A DNA stretch of 64,000 bases from Ignavibacteria bacterium UBA7675 (GCA_002483085.1 DLHF01000071.1:1-64000), one strand, 5' to 3'; positions 17,054 through 26,663 are shown, numbered from the stretch's first letter. Translations and numbers: made by a program. Notes: generated from the letters alone by a model not told the origin.

Positions 17054-18362
17054 GAGGTACTCCTCCCAGAAATCCCATCGCCCAGTTCTCGCCAAGCGCT
17101 TCGGTGTAGGGTATGGGCTCTTCTCCCGCTGCCCTGAACTTCGCGTCCATCGGTTCGATCACGTCGCGTTGCAGGTTCTTGACAATCGTTTCGTTCTCCG
17201 GCTTTTCGAGAACAAATACCGATTCCGGTATGTCGCTGAATCGGTCTACAACAAGCGGTGAATGCGTGGTCATTATCACTTGAATATCTTTTTCTTCCCC
17301 CAGCTCAAAGATCAGGTCGAGTACTTCCCGAATACGGCGCGGGTGAATGCCCTTTTCCGGTTCTTCAAGAAGAAGAATTTTAGGCGGGTTCGGCTGGTGG
17401 ACAATTGCGAGAAGCGCAAGAAAATACAGAATACCTTCGGAAAGGTCTTCGGCCCAGAAGGTGCGCTTATACTTGTCAATCAGACCCAGTTTATAGAAAC
17501 TATAACTTTTCGGGCCGTATTTTACACGCAGAGCGTCGTCCTCCGGCAGCTCCACATACTCAAAGCTGATCGCCTCATACTCTGGTACAAAACGTTGCAA
17601 ATCCGAAAGAATTCGATTGTAGACATCTGGGTATTTGTTCCGCATTTCCTGGAGAAAGGCAATGAGATTAGAAGCTGTATCATCGACACTGTCCTCGCTG
17701 CGCGAAGGATAAGGCTCCAACAATTTTGTAGGATCGGGGCGGTAGATAACAATATTATACAACGGACGCCACAGGGTCAAATCTCTCATATGGACAGGTG
17801 TATTGGCTACCACACTTTCTTCTATTGTTGTTCTGTACTCCTTATCACTTCCGCTTTTCCAGATTTTGTAGCCTTTCAACTTTCTCGTACTTGGCTTTAG
17901 CTTATAATCGCTTGGAATGAAAATCTCCTCTAGAGGACGTTCCTCCCAGTCATATACAGCCCTAAATCGATCAAAATTTTCATCAAGCGAACTAATATCT
18001 ATCAAGCTCTGATCGTATAAAACCGGACTATCAGTTTCAGCGATAACAATTCCATATTCAAGCCTATGTGCATATCCCCCTTGTACCATCCAACCTGCAA
18101 AGACCTGTGCTTTATCGTCATACAAACGCAGAGAAATAGGCTCCTTGGTGAAATATTCTATTCGCATCGGCCTGAAATACAGCGTGATTATAGTTTCATC
18201 ATCCGGGTACTTATCAACCAAAAAATCACTAAAAAACTTCAACGCCTTCAGCACATTGGTCTTGCCGCAGTTGTTGGGGCCTATAAGCAGATTTACGCGC
18301 TGGAGGTCGAGGGTGACGTCCCACAAGCTCTTAAAGTTCTGTATGCGAAGTTGCTTGATCAT
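17040..18362 (-). CDS. AAA/OLD-like ATPase (AAA_21, RecF-type fold)
   Basis: The 440-residue protein starts MIKQLRIQNFKSL, the classic N-terminus of SMC/RecF-type ATPases. Walker A GPNNCGKTN lies at 28-36, an ABC-type signature DLSEGILYFLAL near 300, Walker B ILLLEEPEKGIHP with Glu333-Glu334, and the H-loop MTTHSPLVVD near 370. There is no fused TOPRIM domain; the downstream overlapping gene may supply it. ATG at 18362 has AGAGG about 10 bases upstream. The longer frame to 18524 would run into the TRAP binding-protein gene. Such single ATPases occur in toxin-antitoxin or anti-phage systems. Whether this pair is one is inference from gene order and motifs. Confidence 0.82.
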   Translation of the reverse strand: MIKQLRIQNFKSLWDVTLDLQRVNLLIGPNNCGKTNVLKALKFFSDFLVDKYPDDETIITLYFRPMRIEYFTKEPISLRLYDDKAQVFAGWMVQGGYAHRLEYGIVIAETDSPVLYDQSLIDISSLDENFDRFRAVYDWEERPLEEIFIPSDYKLKPSTRKLKGYKIWKSGSDKEYRTTIEESVVANTPVHMRDLTLWRPLYNIVIYRPDPTKLLEPYPSRSEDSVDDTASNLIAFLQEMRNKYPDVYNRILSDLQRFVPEYEAISFEYVELPEDDALRVKYGPKSYSFYKLGLIDKYKRTFWAEDLSEGILYFLALLAIVHQPNPPKILLLEEPEKGIHPRRIREVLDLIFELGEEKDIQVIMTTHSPLVVDRFSDIPESVFVLEKPENETIVKNLQRDVIEPMDAKFRAAGEEPIPYTEALGENWAMGFLGGVPHGRI

Positions 18363-18418
18363 ATACGATACGCCTCTAAAAGAAATGTAAACCAGTGGTA
18401 CTCCCGCCACACGTGTGC

Positions 18419-19543
18419 TTACCCCAACTCCTGCGATATCTTCAGGTATTCCAAGGTCGTAATCTCCGTCCACTTGCGCGACTTCTTCAGAAATGCGCGC
18501 TGGCTGTCGAGCACGGCTTTGCACTCGGGCGACTGTGCAGCCATTTCGCCCAGCACAACATCGGTCTGCTTCCGCAGTTCAGCAAGTACGTCCGAAGGCA
18601 GCGAGCGCACCTGCACGCTCGGATACTTTGTCTGTATTTCTTCCCATGCCATCGCGTTCTGATACACCATTTCACTCGTAAGGTCCAGCGACTGCGCTTT
18701 GCACGCGATGCGGAGAATGGCCTGTAAGTCGGCGGGCAACTGGTCGTAGCTCTGCTTGTTGACAATCACGTGCAGTTCGGCGCACGGCTCTTGCCACCCG
18801 GTGTAGTAATACTGAGCTATCTGCTGGAAGCCCATTGGTATGTCAATCGCTGGCCCTACCCATTCCACCGCGTCCACAACATTTTTTTCGAGCGCCGAAT
18901 AGAGCTCGCCGCCCGGTATATTCACCACTTGCACGCCTATTTTTGCGTAAATTTCCCCTCCCAAGCCGGGCACGCGCATTTTCAGGCCCTGTATATCGGC
19001 TATGCTGCGTATTTCGCGCTTGAACCAGCCACCCATCTGCATGTTGGTATTTCCAGCGTTGAACGCCAGCATTCCATGCTTTGCAAATGCCTTCTGTAGC
19101 AGTTCATTGCCACCGCCATACCAGTACCACCCGCTCTGCTCGTCTGTGGTCAGGCCAAACGGCACGGTGGTAAACAGCGACATCACGGGGTCCTTGCCCT
19201 TCCAGTAGTAGGCTGGCGATTGCCCCATTTCGTATTGCCCCTCGCGCACAAGGTCGAACACTCCCAACGGCGCTTTGTGCTTGTTCGACGGGTCTACTTC
19301 AATCTGAAAACGCCCACCCGACATTTCCCGAATATCGTCGGCAATACGCTGCACCGATGCCGCAAACACAGGGAAATTCGCTGTCCACGACGACGCCAAC
19401 CGCCACGTTACCACCTTGGACGGGTCTATCACCACAGCGCTCTTTCCCTGGAGTTCAGCCGGGCTGCGGCGCCGACTGCATCCGTGGAGTACCGCTGCGC
19501 CCGTAGCGAGTGCAGCGGTTGTCAGAAAGTATCTTCTGCTCAT
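18419..19543 (-). CDS. dctP: TRAP transporter substrate-binding protein (COG4663-type, Tat lipoprotein)
   Basis: The 374-residue protein begins with an RRYFL twin-arginine-like signal and a lipobox ending VLHGC (Cys22), so it is probably exported folded and lipid-anchored. The body has the DctP family pattern (WRLASSW..., TVPFGLT..., WYWYGGGNELLQKAF, DIQGLKMRVPGLGGEIY, Gly-Gly-Glu-Leu-Tyr-Ser-Ala-Leu-Glu, DAVEWVGPA). This resembles the TakP/FcbT1-like branch that binds 2-oxoacids or aromatic acids with a bound cation. It probably feeds the permeases at 9612-11440, the only TRAP permeases here, although 7 kb and other genes intervene. ATG 19543 was chosen over 19618, whose extension runs through a type A repeat. 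An SDR gene lies upstream on the same strand. Confidence 0.87.
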   Translation of the reverse strand: MSRRYFLTTAALATGAAVLHGCSRRRSPAELQGKSAVVIDPSKVVTWRLASSWTANFPVFAASVQRIADDIREMSGGRFQIEVDPSNKHKAPLGVFDLVREGQYEMGQSPAYYWKGKDPVMSLFTTVPFGLTTDEQSGWYWYGGGNELLQKAFAKHGMLAFNAGNTNMQMGGWFKREIRSIADIQGLKMRVPGLGGEIYAKIGVQVVNIPGGELYSALEKNVVDAVEWVGPAIDIPMGFQQIAQYYYTGWQEPCAELHVIVNKQSYDQLPADLQAILRIACKAQSLDLTSEMVYQNAMAWEEIQTKYPSVQVRSLPSDVLAELRKQTDVVLGEMAAQSPECKAVLDSQRAFLKKSRKWTEITTLEYLKISQELG

Positions 19544-19570
19544 ACATGTATAGCTACAGAATGAAGGATC

Positions 19571-19617
19571 ATGGCACGGGCTTCTCTGCCCGCGTTCGTT
19601 CGCTGTCACCGGTCGCA
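19571..19617 (+). repeat. Intergenic repeat type A, copy 3
   Basis: Starts ATGGCACGGGC, continues CTCTGCCCGCGTTCGTT and ends with the exact core CGCTGTCACCGGTCGCA (19601-19617). It fills the short gap between the TRAP binding-protein start and the SDR stop. No type B copy follows. Confidence 0.7.
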
Positions 19618-19651
19618 TATCGGGCTGCGTGTATTGCGCCCGGCACGCGCG

Positions 19652-20416
19652 TCAGTGGCGCGCCACGCCGCCGTCCACATTGATTGTCTGCCCGGTGATA
19701 ATCCCAGAGGCAGGCAGCGCGAGAAAAGCTACAACATTGGCGATGTCTTCCGGCTCGTCGGCACGATGTACCGATTGCGCTGGCAGAATATGGCCGAGTA
19801 TCGTGCTGCTCAGGCGCCCGTCGCTCGGCTTTTGTGTAGCAGTAAGCCCTACGCTAATAGCATTAATCGTAATGCCGTATTTCCCGATCTCTGCCGAGAG
19901 CGAACGCGTAAAGCCCACAATGCCCATTTTCGAGGTGACATAGTGCGTCAGGTATGGAGTGCCAAGCCATACAGTATCGCTCGACAGCGTGATAATACGA
20001 CCAAAGCCAGCGTCTTTCATCGCGGGCAGCACAGCCTGCACTGTCAGAAAAAGGCTATTCAGGTTCACGTCGATCATGCGTTTCCATTGATCGAAGGAAA
20101 TAAGCTCGAACGGCTCTTCTTCGTAAAGGCCCACATTGTGCACGAGAATGTCTATTCTGCCATAGTTGGCAATCACTTCTTCCACCATGCGATGTACATC
20201 TGCTTGGTCGGTGACATCTACTTGCAGGGCAATGCCTTCGCCACCGCTGCCGCGTACTGCGTTCAGCGTCTCCGACGCATCGGCAATATCGGCAATGACA
20301 ACAATGGCACCTTCTTGGGCAAGCCGCTCGCAAAAAGCCCGTCCGTTGCCGATGGCCGCACCCGTAACAATTGCCACGCGACCATCGAGCCCTTTTTCAA
20401 ACTCGTGTATTTTCAT
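19652..20416 (-). CDS. Short-chain dehydrogenase/reductase
   Basis: A classical SDR of 254 residues. The NAD(P)-binding motif TGAAIGNGRA is at 18-27, DVT near 68, and HNVG at 93-96 replaces the usual NNAG. The active-site residues are Asn118, Ser145/146, Tyr159 and Lys163 (YVTSK), and it ends in the GxTINVDGG motif. An acidic residue after the second strand (ADIAD) favours NAD over NADP. The family oxidises or reduces alcohols, sugars or acyl groups. The position next to a TRAP binding protein suggests catabolism of an imported hydroxy- or keto-acid, which is inference. ATG 20416 is preferred to 20446 because it gives the family-typical short lead, and neither has a clear ribosome site. Confidence 0.85.
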   Translation of the reverse strand: MKIHEFEKGLDGRVAIVTGAAIGNGRAFCERLAQEGAIVVIADIADASETLNAVRGSGGEGIALQVDVTDQADVHRMVEEVIANYGRIDILVHNVGLYEEEPFELISFDQWKRMIDVNLNSLFLTVQAVLPAMKDAGFGRIITLSSDTVWLGTPYLTHYVTSKMGIVGFTRSLSAEIGKYGITINAISVGLTATQKPSDGRLSSTILGHILPAQSVHRADEPEDIANVVAFLALPASGIITGQTINVDGGVARH

Positions 20417-20744
20417 GTTGTGTAGGTTGGAAACATCCCAGCACATAAAGCGCCGGAATCAGCAGGAAAAACAAACCGCCTCGCTGCACGCGGTGCGGTT
20501 ATAGGAACTATCTGTAATTTACAAAAAAAGCCCTGTTTGGCATAACCACCGGAGCCAGGCATACCACACAGCTCCCCGGCCCGCCCATTGCGAATAGGGC
20601 GCACAACCACGAAGCGGGTGTGCTGCGCGGTGCAGCGACCAAACACGAGGGCGAAGATGCTGGCGCTGCAACCGCACACGACAAAAGAACAATCTTTGGC
20701 AAATTCAGAGGCAAAGCGCAACGAACGATGTCCAGAGCTCGCTC
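20417..20744. other. Gene-free stretch with type B repeat
   Basis: No gene is recognised. A type B repeat lies at 20608-20666. A shorter segment near 20475-20500 (CGCTGCACGCGGTGCGG) resembles part of the B core but is too short to call. Confidence 0.5.
20608..20666 (+). repeat. Intergenic repeat type B, copy 3
   Basis: CACGAAGCGGG, then TGCTGCGCGGTGCAGCGAC, ending near TGGCGC. The preceding bases TGCGAATAGGGCGCACAAC match the B upstream flank seen in other copies. Confidence 0.65.
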
Positions 20745-23246
20745 TTACTTCTCAGCTCTCGGATCGAGAATGGTCTCGATAGCTACGACGAGGTCGTCGA
20801 TGTGTGCACGCGTAAGGCTATCGCCAGCCTTTTTGCTCGCTTGGCGAAGCGCCTGTTGTAGTTCGAGCAGGTGCATGCGTATCACCCCCCGAATTTCTGT
20901 TTCCGACACATCGGGCTGGGCAAACAGGCGTGCAAAAATACCGGCAGTAGGAGGCAAAGCGGGTGCCTTGTTCATCTTTTTGCCGAGTTCGTCGATGTAC
21001 TCGCGCTGTAAAGCACGGCGGTACGGGTCGATTTTTGCCGCTCCCTGCTGAAGCTCGCTGAACAGAGCTGTACGCATATCGGCGAACAGTTCTATAGGCG
21101 AGTAGGCAGTATCGCTGTGCAGCACATACTGCTCGTGCAGGCGCAGTAATTTGTCGTTGGAGATCACGGTACGAAGCAAGCGCGACTGAGCTTCCATGAG
21201 CCGAGGCACCGAGCCCGATGGTTCGAGCCTGCGGATAATTTGCTCGTTGAGGAACATCGTAGGAGTACGGAAAGCGTATTCATTCAGAAACGCGATTGCC
21301 TCTTTTTGTTTTGCCTTTGCCACAGGTGTATAGAGCACACCTTCTTGGCCGTACACTTTTTGCTCGCCAATCATACCACCCGGCACATTTGCCACATGAC
21401 CCATTTCGCGCGCCCACTGGCTGAGCGCTTCGTCGTACAGCTCTTCGAGCAGATCGTAGTTCTCACCGGGCTTGTAAGCGGCATCGAGCAAGTAGCCCAT
21501 AATACGCTCGATATTCATCACACCATATCTCGTAGCTTTTACCGGATCGTCGCCGAGGTCTTCGGTTTGAGCCGACGGGTCGACAATGCGCCACTGTTGC
21601 TGCCCAAAGCGCAGCATTGGGTTGCTCTCCTGCACACGAGCCCACTGGTCGAGAGTCGCTTTTTCGTCGTCGGGAGAAGAAACTCCCAGAATAGGACGGT
21701 AGCCCCAGCGCACAGAGAAGAAATCGTAGGGACCAATTTTCGGCATAAGCGAAGCGCCGTCGCCCGGCTGGGCGATGTAGTTAAAGCGCGCATAGTCCAT
21801 GATCGAAGGAGACGTGCCGTATTGCTTGGTAAACGTAGGCGAGCGCAGCGAATCTACTGGATAAGAGCTCGATGCTTTCATGTTGTGCGGCAGGCCAAGC
21901 GTGTGCCCCACCTCGTGCGCTGCCACAAAAGTAATGAGCTCTTGCATCAGGCTATCGGGCAAGGGGATATGATGGCTGCGCGGATCGGCTACTGCCTGTG
22001 CGAAATACCAGTTGGTGAGCAAGTTCATCACATTGTGGTACCAACCGATATCCGATTCGAGAATCTCGCCAGTGCGCGGGTCGTGGATATTCGGACCATA
22101 AGCATTTTCAATCGACGAGGGAAAATAGCGAATGACCGAGTAGCGCACGTCTTCCGGCGACCATTCGGAGTCCTGCTCCGGCGTGGGCGGGTCCATAGCG
22201 CGAATAGCGTTTTTGAATCCGGCTGCTTCAAAAGCTACATTCCACATTTCTACGCCCCGCTTCAGCGCACTGCGCCATTTCACAGGCGTAGCTGGGTCGA
22301 TATAGTAGGTAATTGGCTTTTTGGGCTCTACTAATTCCCCGCGCTCAAAGGCCGCACTGTCGGATGGCTCTAATCGCCAGCGAAGAATATAGGAACGGCG
22401 TTCGGCGCGCTGAGTAGGCAGTCCGTAATCGGTTTGCGACAGCGCAAAGAATCCCACACGTGGATCGGCCAGGCGCGGCATCATTTTGTCGTTAGGCAGG
22501 CGCACCATCGAGTGGTGCATCGTCACCGAAATCGTTTTTGTGGAAGCGTTCTGCGGCGGCTTGTCTGCTACATAGGTCAGGACGTTTTCTACTTCGATAT
22601 TGTCGGGAAAACTGCGCGCGTAGTCGATATACGACCGATCCTTGTCTACACGTGTTGCGCGGAACTGCTCGCGGCTGCCTGCATCTAGGCCAAGAGCCGG
22701 AGTATCGCCAGAGTAGAAGTCTGTCACGTCGATCACAACGCTCGCAGAATCTTTGCCAAGAGCTTGAATTGGAAATGAGCCCAGCACTTCCGCAAAATTC
22801 GAGGCTTTTACCGAACGCGAAATGGGCAAGCTGTCGGCAGCGACGTTCTCATAGCTGACCGAGTGCAGCATGATATTGTTAAATTTCCGCTCCCATATCA
22901 CCACGAGCGTGTTTACTTCTTCCCCACCGTAGCCAATCTGCGGTGTTTTGGCGATACGCGTTACGTGCAGCATTTCCACACCCAGCTCTTTCTGCGGAAT
23001 TTCGTAGTACACTTTCTCGTCGATACGGTGCACCACAAACATACCGGAGTCGCTTTTAGCTTCGGCTGTAATTACTTTGTCGTAAGGCTTCATCGCATTC
23101 TTTTTCGTCGGCGAGGAAAGCGCCGGGTTATCGGCGCCGGGTTTGCCATCACTGGCCGCACGGGGCGCGGAGCAGCCATCGGCTACTACGCCTGTAAGCA
23201 CTATGGCGCCGATGATAAGCAGTTGCTTTATACGCGGATTGTTCAT
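20745..23246 (-). CDS. Zinc metalloprotease lipoprotein (DUF5117/DUF4953 type)
   Basis: The 833-residue protein starts MNNPRIKQLLIIGAIVL with a lipobox-like VADGC, so it is probably an outer-membrane or periplasmic lipoprotein. The zinc site HEVGHTLGLPH is complete (His444, Glu445, His448, His454). The long N-terminal region with FYSGDTPALG-like and SMVRLP segments, and the region after the active site, match the large Bacteroidota family annotated as DUF5117 plus DUF4953 zinc-dependent metalloproteases. Substrates of these proteins are unknown. The reading from 23393 adds 49 residues without signal character, so ATG 23246 was chosen. It is monocistronic, followed by a type B repeat region. 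Confidence 0.85.
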   Translation of the reverse strand: MNNPRIKQLLIIGAIVLTGVVADGCSAPRAASDGKPGADNPALSSPTKKNAMKPYDKVITAEAKSDSGMFVVHRIDEKVYYEIPQKELGVEMLHVTRIAKTPQIGYGGEEVNTLVVIWERKFNNIMLHSVSYENVAADSLPISRSVKASNFAEVLGSFPIQALGKDSASVVIDVTDFYSGDTPALGLDAGSREQFRATRVDKDRSYIDYARSFPDNIEVENVLTYVADKPPQNASTKTISVTMHHSMVRLPNDKMMPRLADPRVGFFALSQTDYGLPTQRAERRSYILRWRLEPSDSAAFERGELVEPKKPITYYIDPATPVKWRSALKRGVEMWNVAFEAAGFKNAIRAMDPPTPEQDSEWSPEDVRYSVIRYFPSSIENAYGPNIHDPRTGEILESDIGWYHNVMNLLTNWYFAQAVADPRSHHIPLPDSLMQELITFVAAHEVGHTLGLPHNMKASSSYPVDSLRSPTFTKQYGTSPSIMDYARFNYIAQPGDGASLMPKIGPYDFFSVRWGYRPILGVSSPDDEKATLDQWARVQESNPMLRFGQQQWRIVDPSAQTEDLGDDPVKATRYGVMNIERIMGYLLDAAYKPGENYDLLEELYDEALSQWAREMGHVANVPGGMIGEQKVYGQEGVLYTPVAKAKQKEAIAFLNEYAFRTPTMFLNEQIIRRLEPSGSVPRLMEAQSRLLRTVISNDKLLRLHEQYVLHSDTAYSPIELFADMRTALFSELQQGAAKIDPYRRALQREYIDELGKKMNKAPALPPTAGIFARLFAQPDVSETEIRGVIRMHLLELQQALRQASKKAGDSLTRAHIDDLVVAIETILDPRAEK

Positions 23247-23445
23247 AGTATCAGGAAGCTTGTGTATAGTTAGGAGATATTTTTTCTTTGTTGCTGTTTT
23301 TGTGCAGCGCTTCGATGAGCGTGGCAATCTTGTGTGTTCAGTGCCGCTGTATAACGTCGCACCTGTGATAGTGATTGCGCTGGATTCGGACAATCAAGTA
23401 GAGAATCACAATAGCAATGGGAACTGGTATCAGCAGCATAGCTTT

Positions 23446-24366
23446 TTATTCCTCTTTTGATGTACTTGCAATCTTTGCCTGGTTTCTGTTGCTGGCGGTT
23501 TTGTTAATGAGATACACCCCGCCGAGCACAGCGGTCATACCGAGGAAGTGGGTAATGCCAAGCGGCTCGTTGTCTATTACTCCCCAGCCAATAGCTACAA
23601 TAGGAACGATATATGTGATAGACGTAGCCATCATCAGCCCTTTTACCTGCAGCAACCTATTGAACAGCGACACAGCCAGCGCCGTACCCACCACGCCGAG
23701 AATAGCAATGTAGCCCAGCGAAGCAGGTGCATCAGGTATGGTCTCTAGCCTAGAGAAGACATCGGTTGTAAGCAAATAAATAATGCTCGGTATAGCGACC
23801 GCAGGCAGCGAAATACTCGTGATCTGCACAGCACCCAGCGAGCCAAGCCTGCTTTTAATAATATTGATACAAATGGCATAGAGAATAACAGCCGCGACAA
23901 TAAGCAACCCGTACTGCATATTATCTATTGGATTTCCCTGGCCGCCATTGCGCATAGCCAAAAGGAAAGCACCGGCAAACCCCAAGGCAACCCCGGCGTA
24001 TTGCTGTTTGCGAACTGTTACGCCAAAGACCAACACCCCGAGCAGCAGAGTAAACATCGGCTGCAAAGCATTGAGTACGCCCACAGTAGAACTGTGAAGA
24101 TGGAGCTCAGCCTCGCTGAACAACACCGATGGTATCGCGTTGCCAAGTAAGCCCACAAGAATAATAAACTTTAGGTCCTCGCGCTTAGTACGACGCAGTT
24201 GCACAGCGCCAAATGGCAGAAGCACAACGCCGGCCATGACCATACGCAAAGCACCTACCTGCATCGGTGTAAAGCCTTCCAGCCCCCGCTTGATCAGGAT
24301 GAACGAACTGCCCCATACCAAAGAAAGAAATATGAGCAGAAACCAAGGATAATACCGACCGAGCAT
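23446..24366 (-). CDS. EamA/DMT-family transporter
   Basis: The 306-residue protein has ten predicted transmembrane helices in two EamA repeats (about 1-140 and 155-290). Family hallmarks are LVWGSSFILIKRGLEG in the first helix pair and the PxFTLLLGVLVFG and IGWGVIDNEPL segments. DMT permeases export amino acids, nucleotides or other metabolites, and the substrate cannot be inferred. ATG at 24366 has AGGT close upstream, and the longer frame from 24441 lacks membrane character. About 200 bp separate it from the metalloprotease start, and it is divergent from the outer-membrane protein gene at 24529. Confidence 0.88.
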   Translation of the reverse strand: MLGRYYPWFLLIFLSLVWGSSFILIKRGLEGFTPMQVGALRMVMAGVVLLPFGAVQLRRTKREDLKFIILVGLLGNAIPSVLFSEAELHLHSSTVGVLNALQPMFTLLLGVLVFGVTVRKQQYAGVALGFAGAFLLAMRNGGQGNPIDNMQYGLLIVAAVILYAICINIIKSRLGSLGAVQITSISLPAVAIPSIIYLLTTDVFSRLETIPDAPASLGYIAILGVVGTALAVSLFNRLLQVKGLMMATSITYIVPIVAIGWGVIDNEPLGITHFLGMTAVLGGVYLINKTASNRNQAKIASTSKEE

Positions 24367-24528
24367 GTATGACCTGACAGATTGGCTGGTTGAGCAAAGC
24401 GGAAATGCAAATGTACATAAATTCGGGAAATGACAACACACTCAATTGGGCCAAAGTTTGGAATGTAGAACGGCATGAGTGTAATTTTGCGGCTCAATTC
24501 TACAACAGCACTTTCAATACGGATAAGT

Positions 24529-25368
24529 ATGAGATTATACGCTCTTCTGATTGCTCTCTGTATAGCGCCAGCTATCTGTTCTGCACACGATACGTCTAAC
24601 GCCGATACTTCTTCCGGCAGCGGCTGGCGATGGAGCCCATCCGGCCTGATGTTCTACCCGCTGCGCGCCGCCGAGCTGGAACCCCGCGTGGGGTCGATGT
24701 ACCAGTTTGGCGACGATAAACTGCGTTTAGACATCGGCAATTCGCTCGATCTTACCTCTATGCACATCGACGAAAGCACCGAATTGCGCACTGGAGCCGA
24801 TTTTTTTACCTATACCCGGTTGCGCTCCGAGGGGCGATTTAAGTTCCCGGTGGAGACAACAGATTTCTACTTTGGCGTAAATTTTAGCGTCCGGCATCAA
24901 TATTCCCCGGAAAGCAACGTTTTAAGCGGAAGACTTCGCGTAGCGCATATCTCGTCGCACATTTCCGACGGGTATAATGGCGACCGCACATCGTTTGTCT
25001 ATAGCCGTGAATTTGTCGACCTGACAGGAGCCTACCAGATAGGTGCCCTGCGGATGTATGCAGGAGCCAACTTCCTATTTTCATCTATTCCCGACAATTT
25101 TGGCATCATTGCCCCGCAGGTGGGATGTGATGTCTCCCTGCCGCTTTCGCCTGTATGGACGCTTACAGGAGGCTATGACTTCCGGCTGGTTAACATCAGC
25201 GGCGCAACAACTGCTGTGCACGCAGCGCAGGTGGGCATCAAGGTAGGCGAACAATACGGACGAGGCCTTGTGATAAGCGGTTATGGCTACAGCGGCAAAA
25301 GTCTGCACGGTATGTTCTACGACCTGACCGACAGCTATATTGGTATGGGGTTTCAGGTCGATTTGTAA
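24529..25368 (+). CDS. Envelope protein resembling DUF1207
   Basis: The 279-residue protein has a signal peptide (MRLYALLIALCIAPAICSAH). Beyond it is a beta-rich protein with alternating aromatic/hydrophobic strands. The opening MFYPLRAAELEPRVG and the following QFGDDKLRLDIGNSLDL resemble the DUF1207 family of predicted outer-membrane proteins. The final residue is Leu after a VDL strand, fitting a barrel. ATG at 24529 is chosen because it starts the signal peptide, with GGATAAG near it. Function is unknown. The next gene begins 25 bp later on the same strand. Confidence 0.65.
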   Translation: MRLYALLIALCIAPAICSAHDTSNADTSSGSGWRWSPSGLMFYPLRAAELEPRVGSMYQFGDDKLRLDIGNSLDLTSMHIDESTELRTGADFFTYTRLRSEGRFKFPVETTDFYFGVNFSVRHQYSPESNVLSGRLRVAHISSHISDGYNGDRTSFVYSREFVDLTGAYQIGALRMYAGANFLFSSIPDNFGIIAPQVGCDVSLPLSPVWTLTGGYDFRLVNISGATTAVHAAQVGIKVGEQYGRGLVISGYGYSGKSLHGMFYDLTDSYIGMGFQVDL

Positions 25369-25393
25369 GTTTACTTTAGATTCAGGCATTATC

Positions 25394-26545
25394 ATGGGGT
25401 ACACACGCATCTCGTCGCCGGCAAGCGAAGAGCAACAACCAGAAGTCCGCCAACCCGGGCTACGGCTGCCGCTCCACATTTCCCTGTTCGTCCTCACCTT
25501 TATCTCTATGATAATGGCCGGTGCGTTCTGGATAGGCAAAAACCCCCTCGAAATCTCCAACTGGGTATATGGCCTTACCTATGCTGTTCTGCTCATGGTA
25601 TTTCTCAGCGCACATGAATTTGGGCACTACATTGCGGCGCGTATTCACAAAGTTGACGCCACACTGCCCTTTTACATTCCCTTTCCGTTTCTGTTCCTGA
25701 ACCCTTTTGGCACAATGGGCGCCGTCATTCGCACGCGCAGCCCCATCCCCTCGCGCCGGGCACTGTTCGATATCGGTGTGGCCGGCCCCATAGCGGGATT
25801 TGTGGTGTGCCTCATCATCCTCGTTGTGGGATTTATCACACTTCCGGGAAAAGAGTACCTGTACACTATTCATCCCGAATATATGAGCACAGGGGGAAAA
25901 ATACCCATATGGGGCATGCACTTTGGCGATAATCTCATTTTCTCGGCATTGGCGTCGTTCCTTTCCAACCCCAAGAGCTTTCTCCCGCCGATGAACGAAA
26001 TCTATCATTACCCGTTTTTGTGCGTGGGCTGGTTTGGGCTCTTTGTAACATCGCTCAATCTTTTGCCTATCGGACAGCTCGACGGCGGCCATATTACCTA
26101 TGCGATGTTCGGCCACAAGCACAGAGTGATTTCGCGGATTGTGTGGTGGACTCTGGTGGTACTTGGCACAGGATCGTTTCTCGGCGTCTTCCACGATTTA
26201 CTAAAACCCGACCATCCCGACAAGCTGTTTACGTTCTTCCAGTCCATGTTTCTGCCAGTTCTTAATGGCCTCCGCAGTATTGTGCCGTGGCTTTTTAACG
26301 GATGGTTTGGCTGGCTGGTTTGGGCATTGATTACCCGCACGCTTATTAAGCTCGACCATCCGCCTGTGCCCGACTCACGCCCCCTCGACACCAGACGCAT
26401 GGCCATAGGATGGGTTGCCATTCTTATTTTTGTGGGCTCGGTGTCCTACAATGGCATCTATTTTATAGACGGCCCCAGCCAGCCCCCAACGCCTTCTGAT
26501 ACTATTGTTCAGCAGGCCGAAATGAGCATGATACTCCCCGAATAA
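25394..26545 (+). CDS. Site-2-protease-like M50 metallopeptidase
   Basis: The 383-residue integral membrane protein has the zinc motif HEFGH (His74, Glu75, His78) in an early membrane helix and the second motif LLPIGQLDGGH (Asp230). Six or more helices are predicted. This matches the plain site-2 protease family, without the PDZ domain of RseP. Members cleave membrane-spanning anti-sigma factors or signal peptides. ATG at 25394 has AGG 8 bases upstream. The longer frame from 25340 overlaps the upstream gene. The start lies 25 bp after the DUF1207-like gene, so the two probably share a transcript. Confidence 0.88.
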   Translation: MGYTRISSPASEEQQPEVRQPGLRLPLHISLFVLTFISMIMAGAFWIGKNPLEISNWVYGLTYAVLLMVFLSAHEFGHYIAARIHKVDATLPFYIPFPFLFLNPFGTMGAVIRTRSPIPSRRALFDIGVAGPIAGFVVCLIILVVGFITLPGKEYLYTIHPEYMSTGGKIPIWGMHFGDNLIFSALASFLSNPKSFLPPMNEIYHYPFLCVGWFGLFVTSLNLLPIGQLDGGHITYAMFGHKHRVISRIVWWTLVVLGTGSFLGVFHDLLKPDHPDKLFTFFQSMFLPVLNGLRSIVPWLFNGWFGWLVWALITRTLIKLDHPPVPDSRPLDTRRMAIGWVAILIFVGSVSYNGIYFIDGPSQPPTPSDTIVQQAEMSMILPE

Positions 26546-26663
26546 GGGATTTCCCGCCGGGGTGCCCGCTTATCTGGTTTTTTGACAGTAGTTTTGTAAC
26601 TTTGTTTCTTCGTAAAAAGCGCTCTGGTGGCAGGCGCTGTTTCTCCAATATTGTACATCAGGA

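Noticed and set aside
20475..20500. A short sequence like the B repeat core in front of copy 3
   Set aside because: Too short and without the flanks seen in the other copies; may be chance or a decayed fragment.
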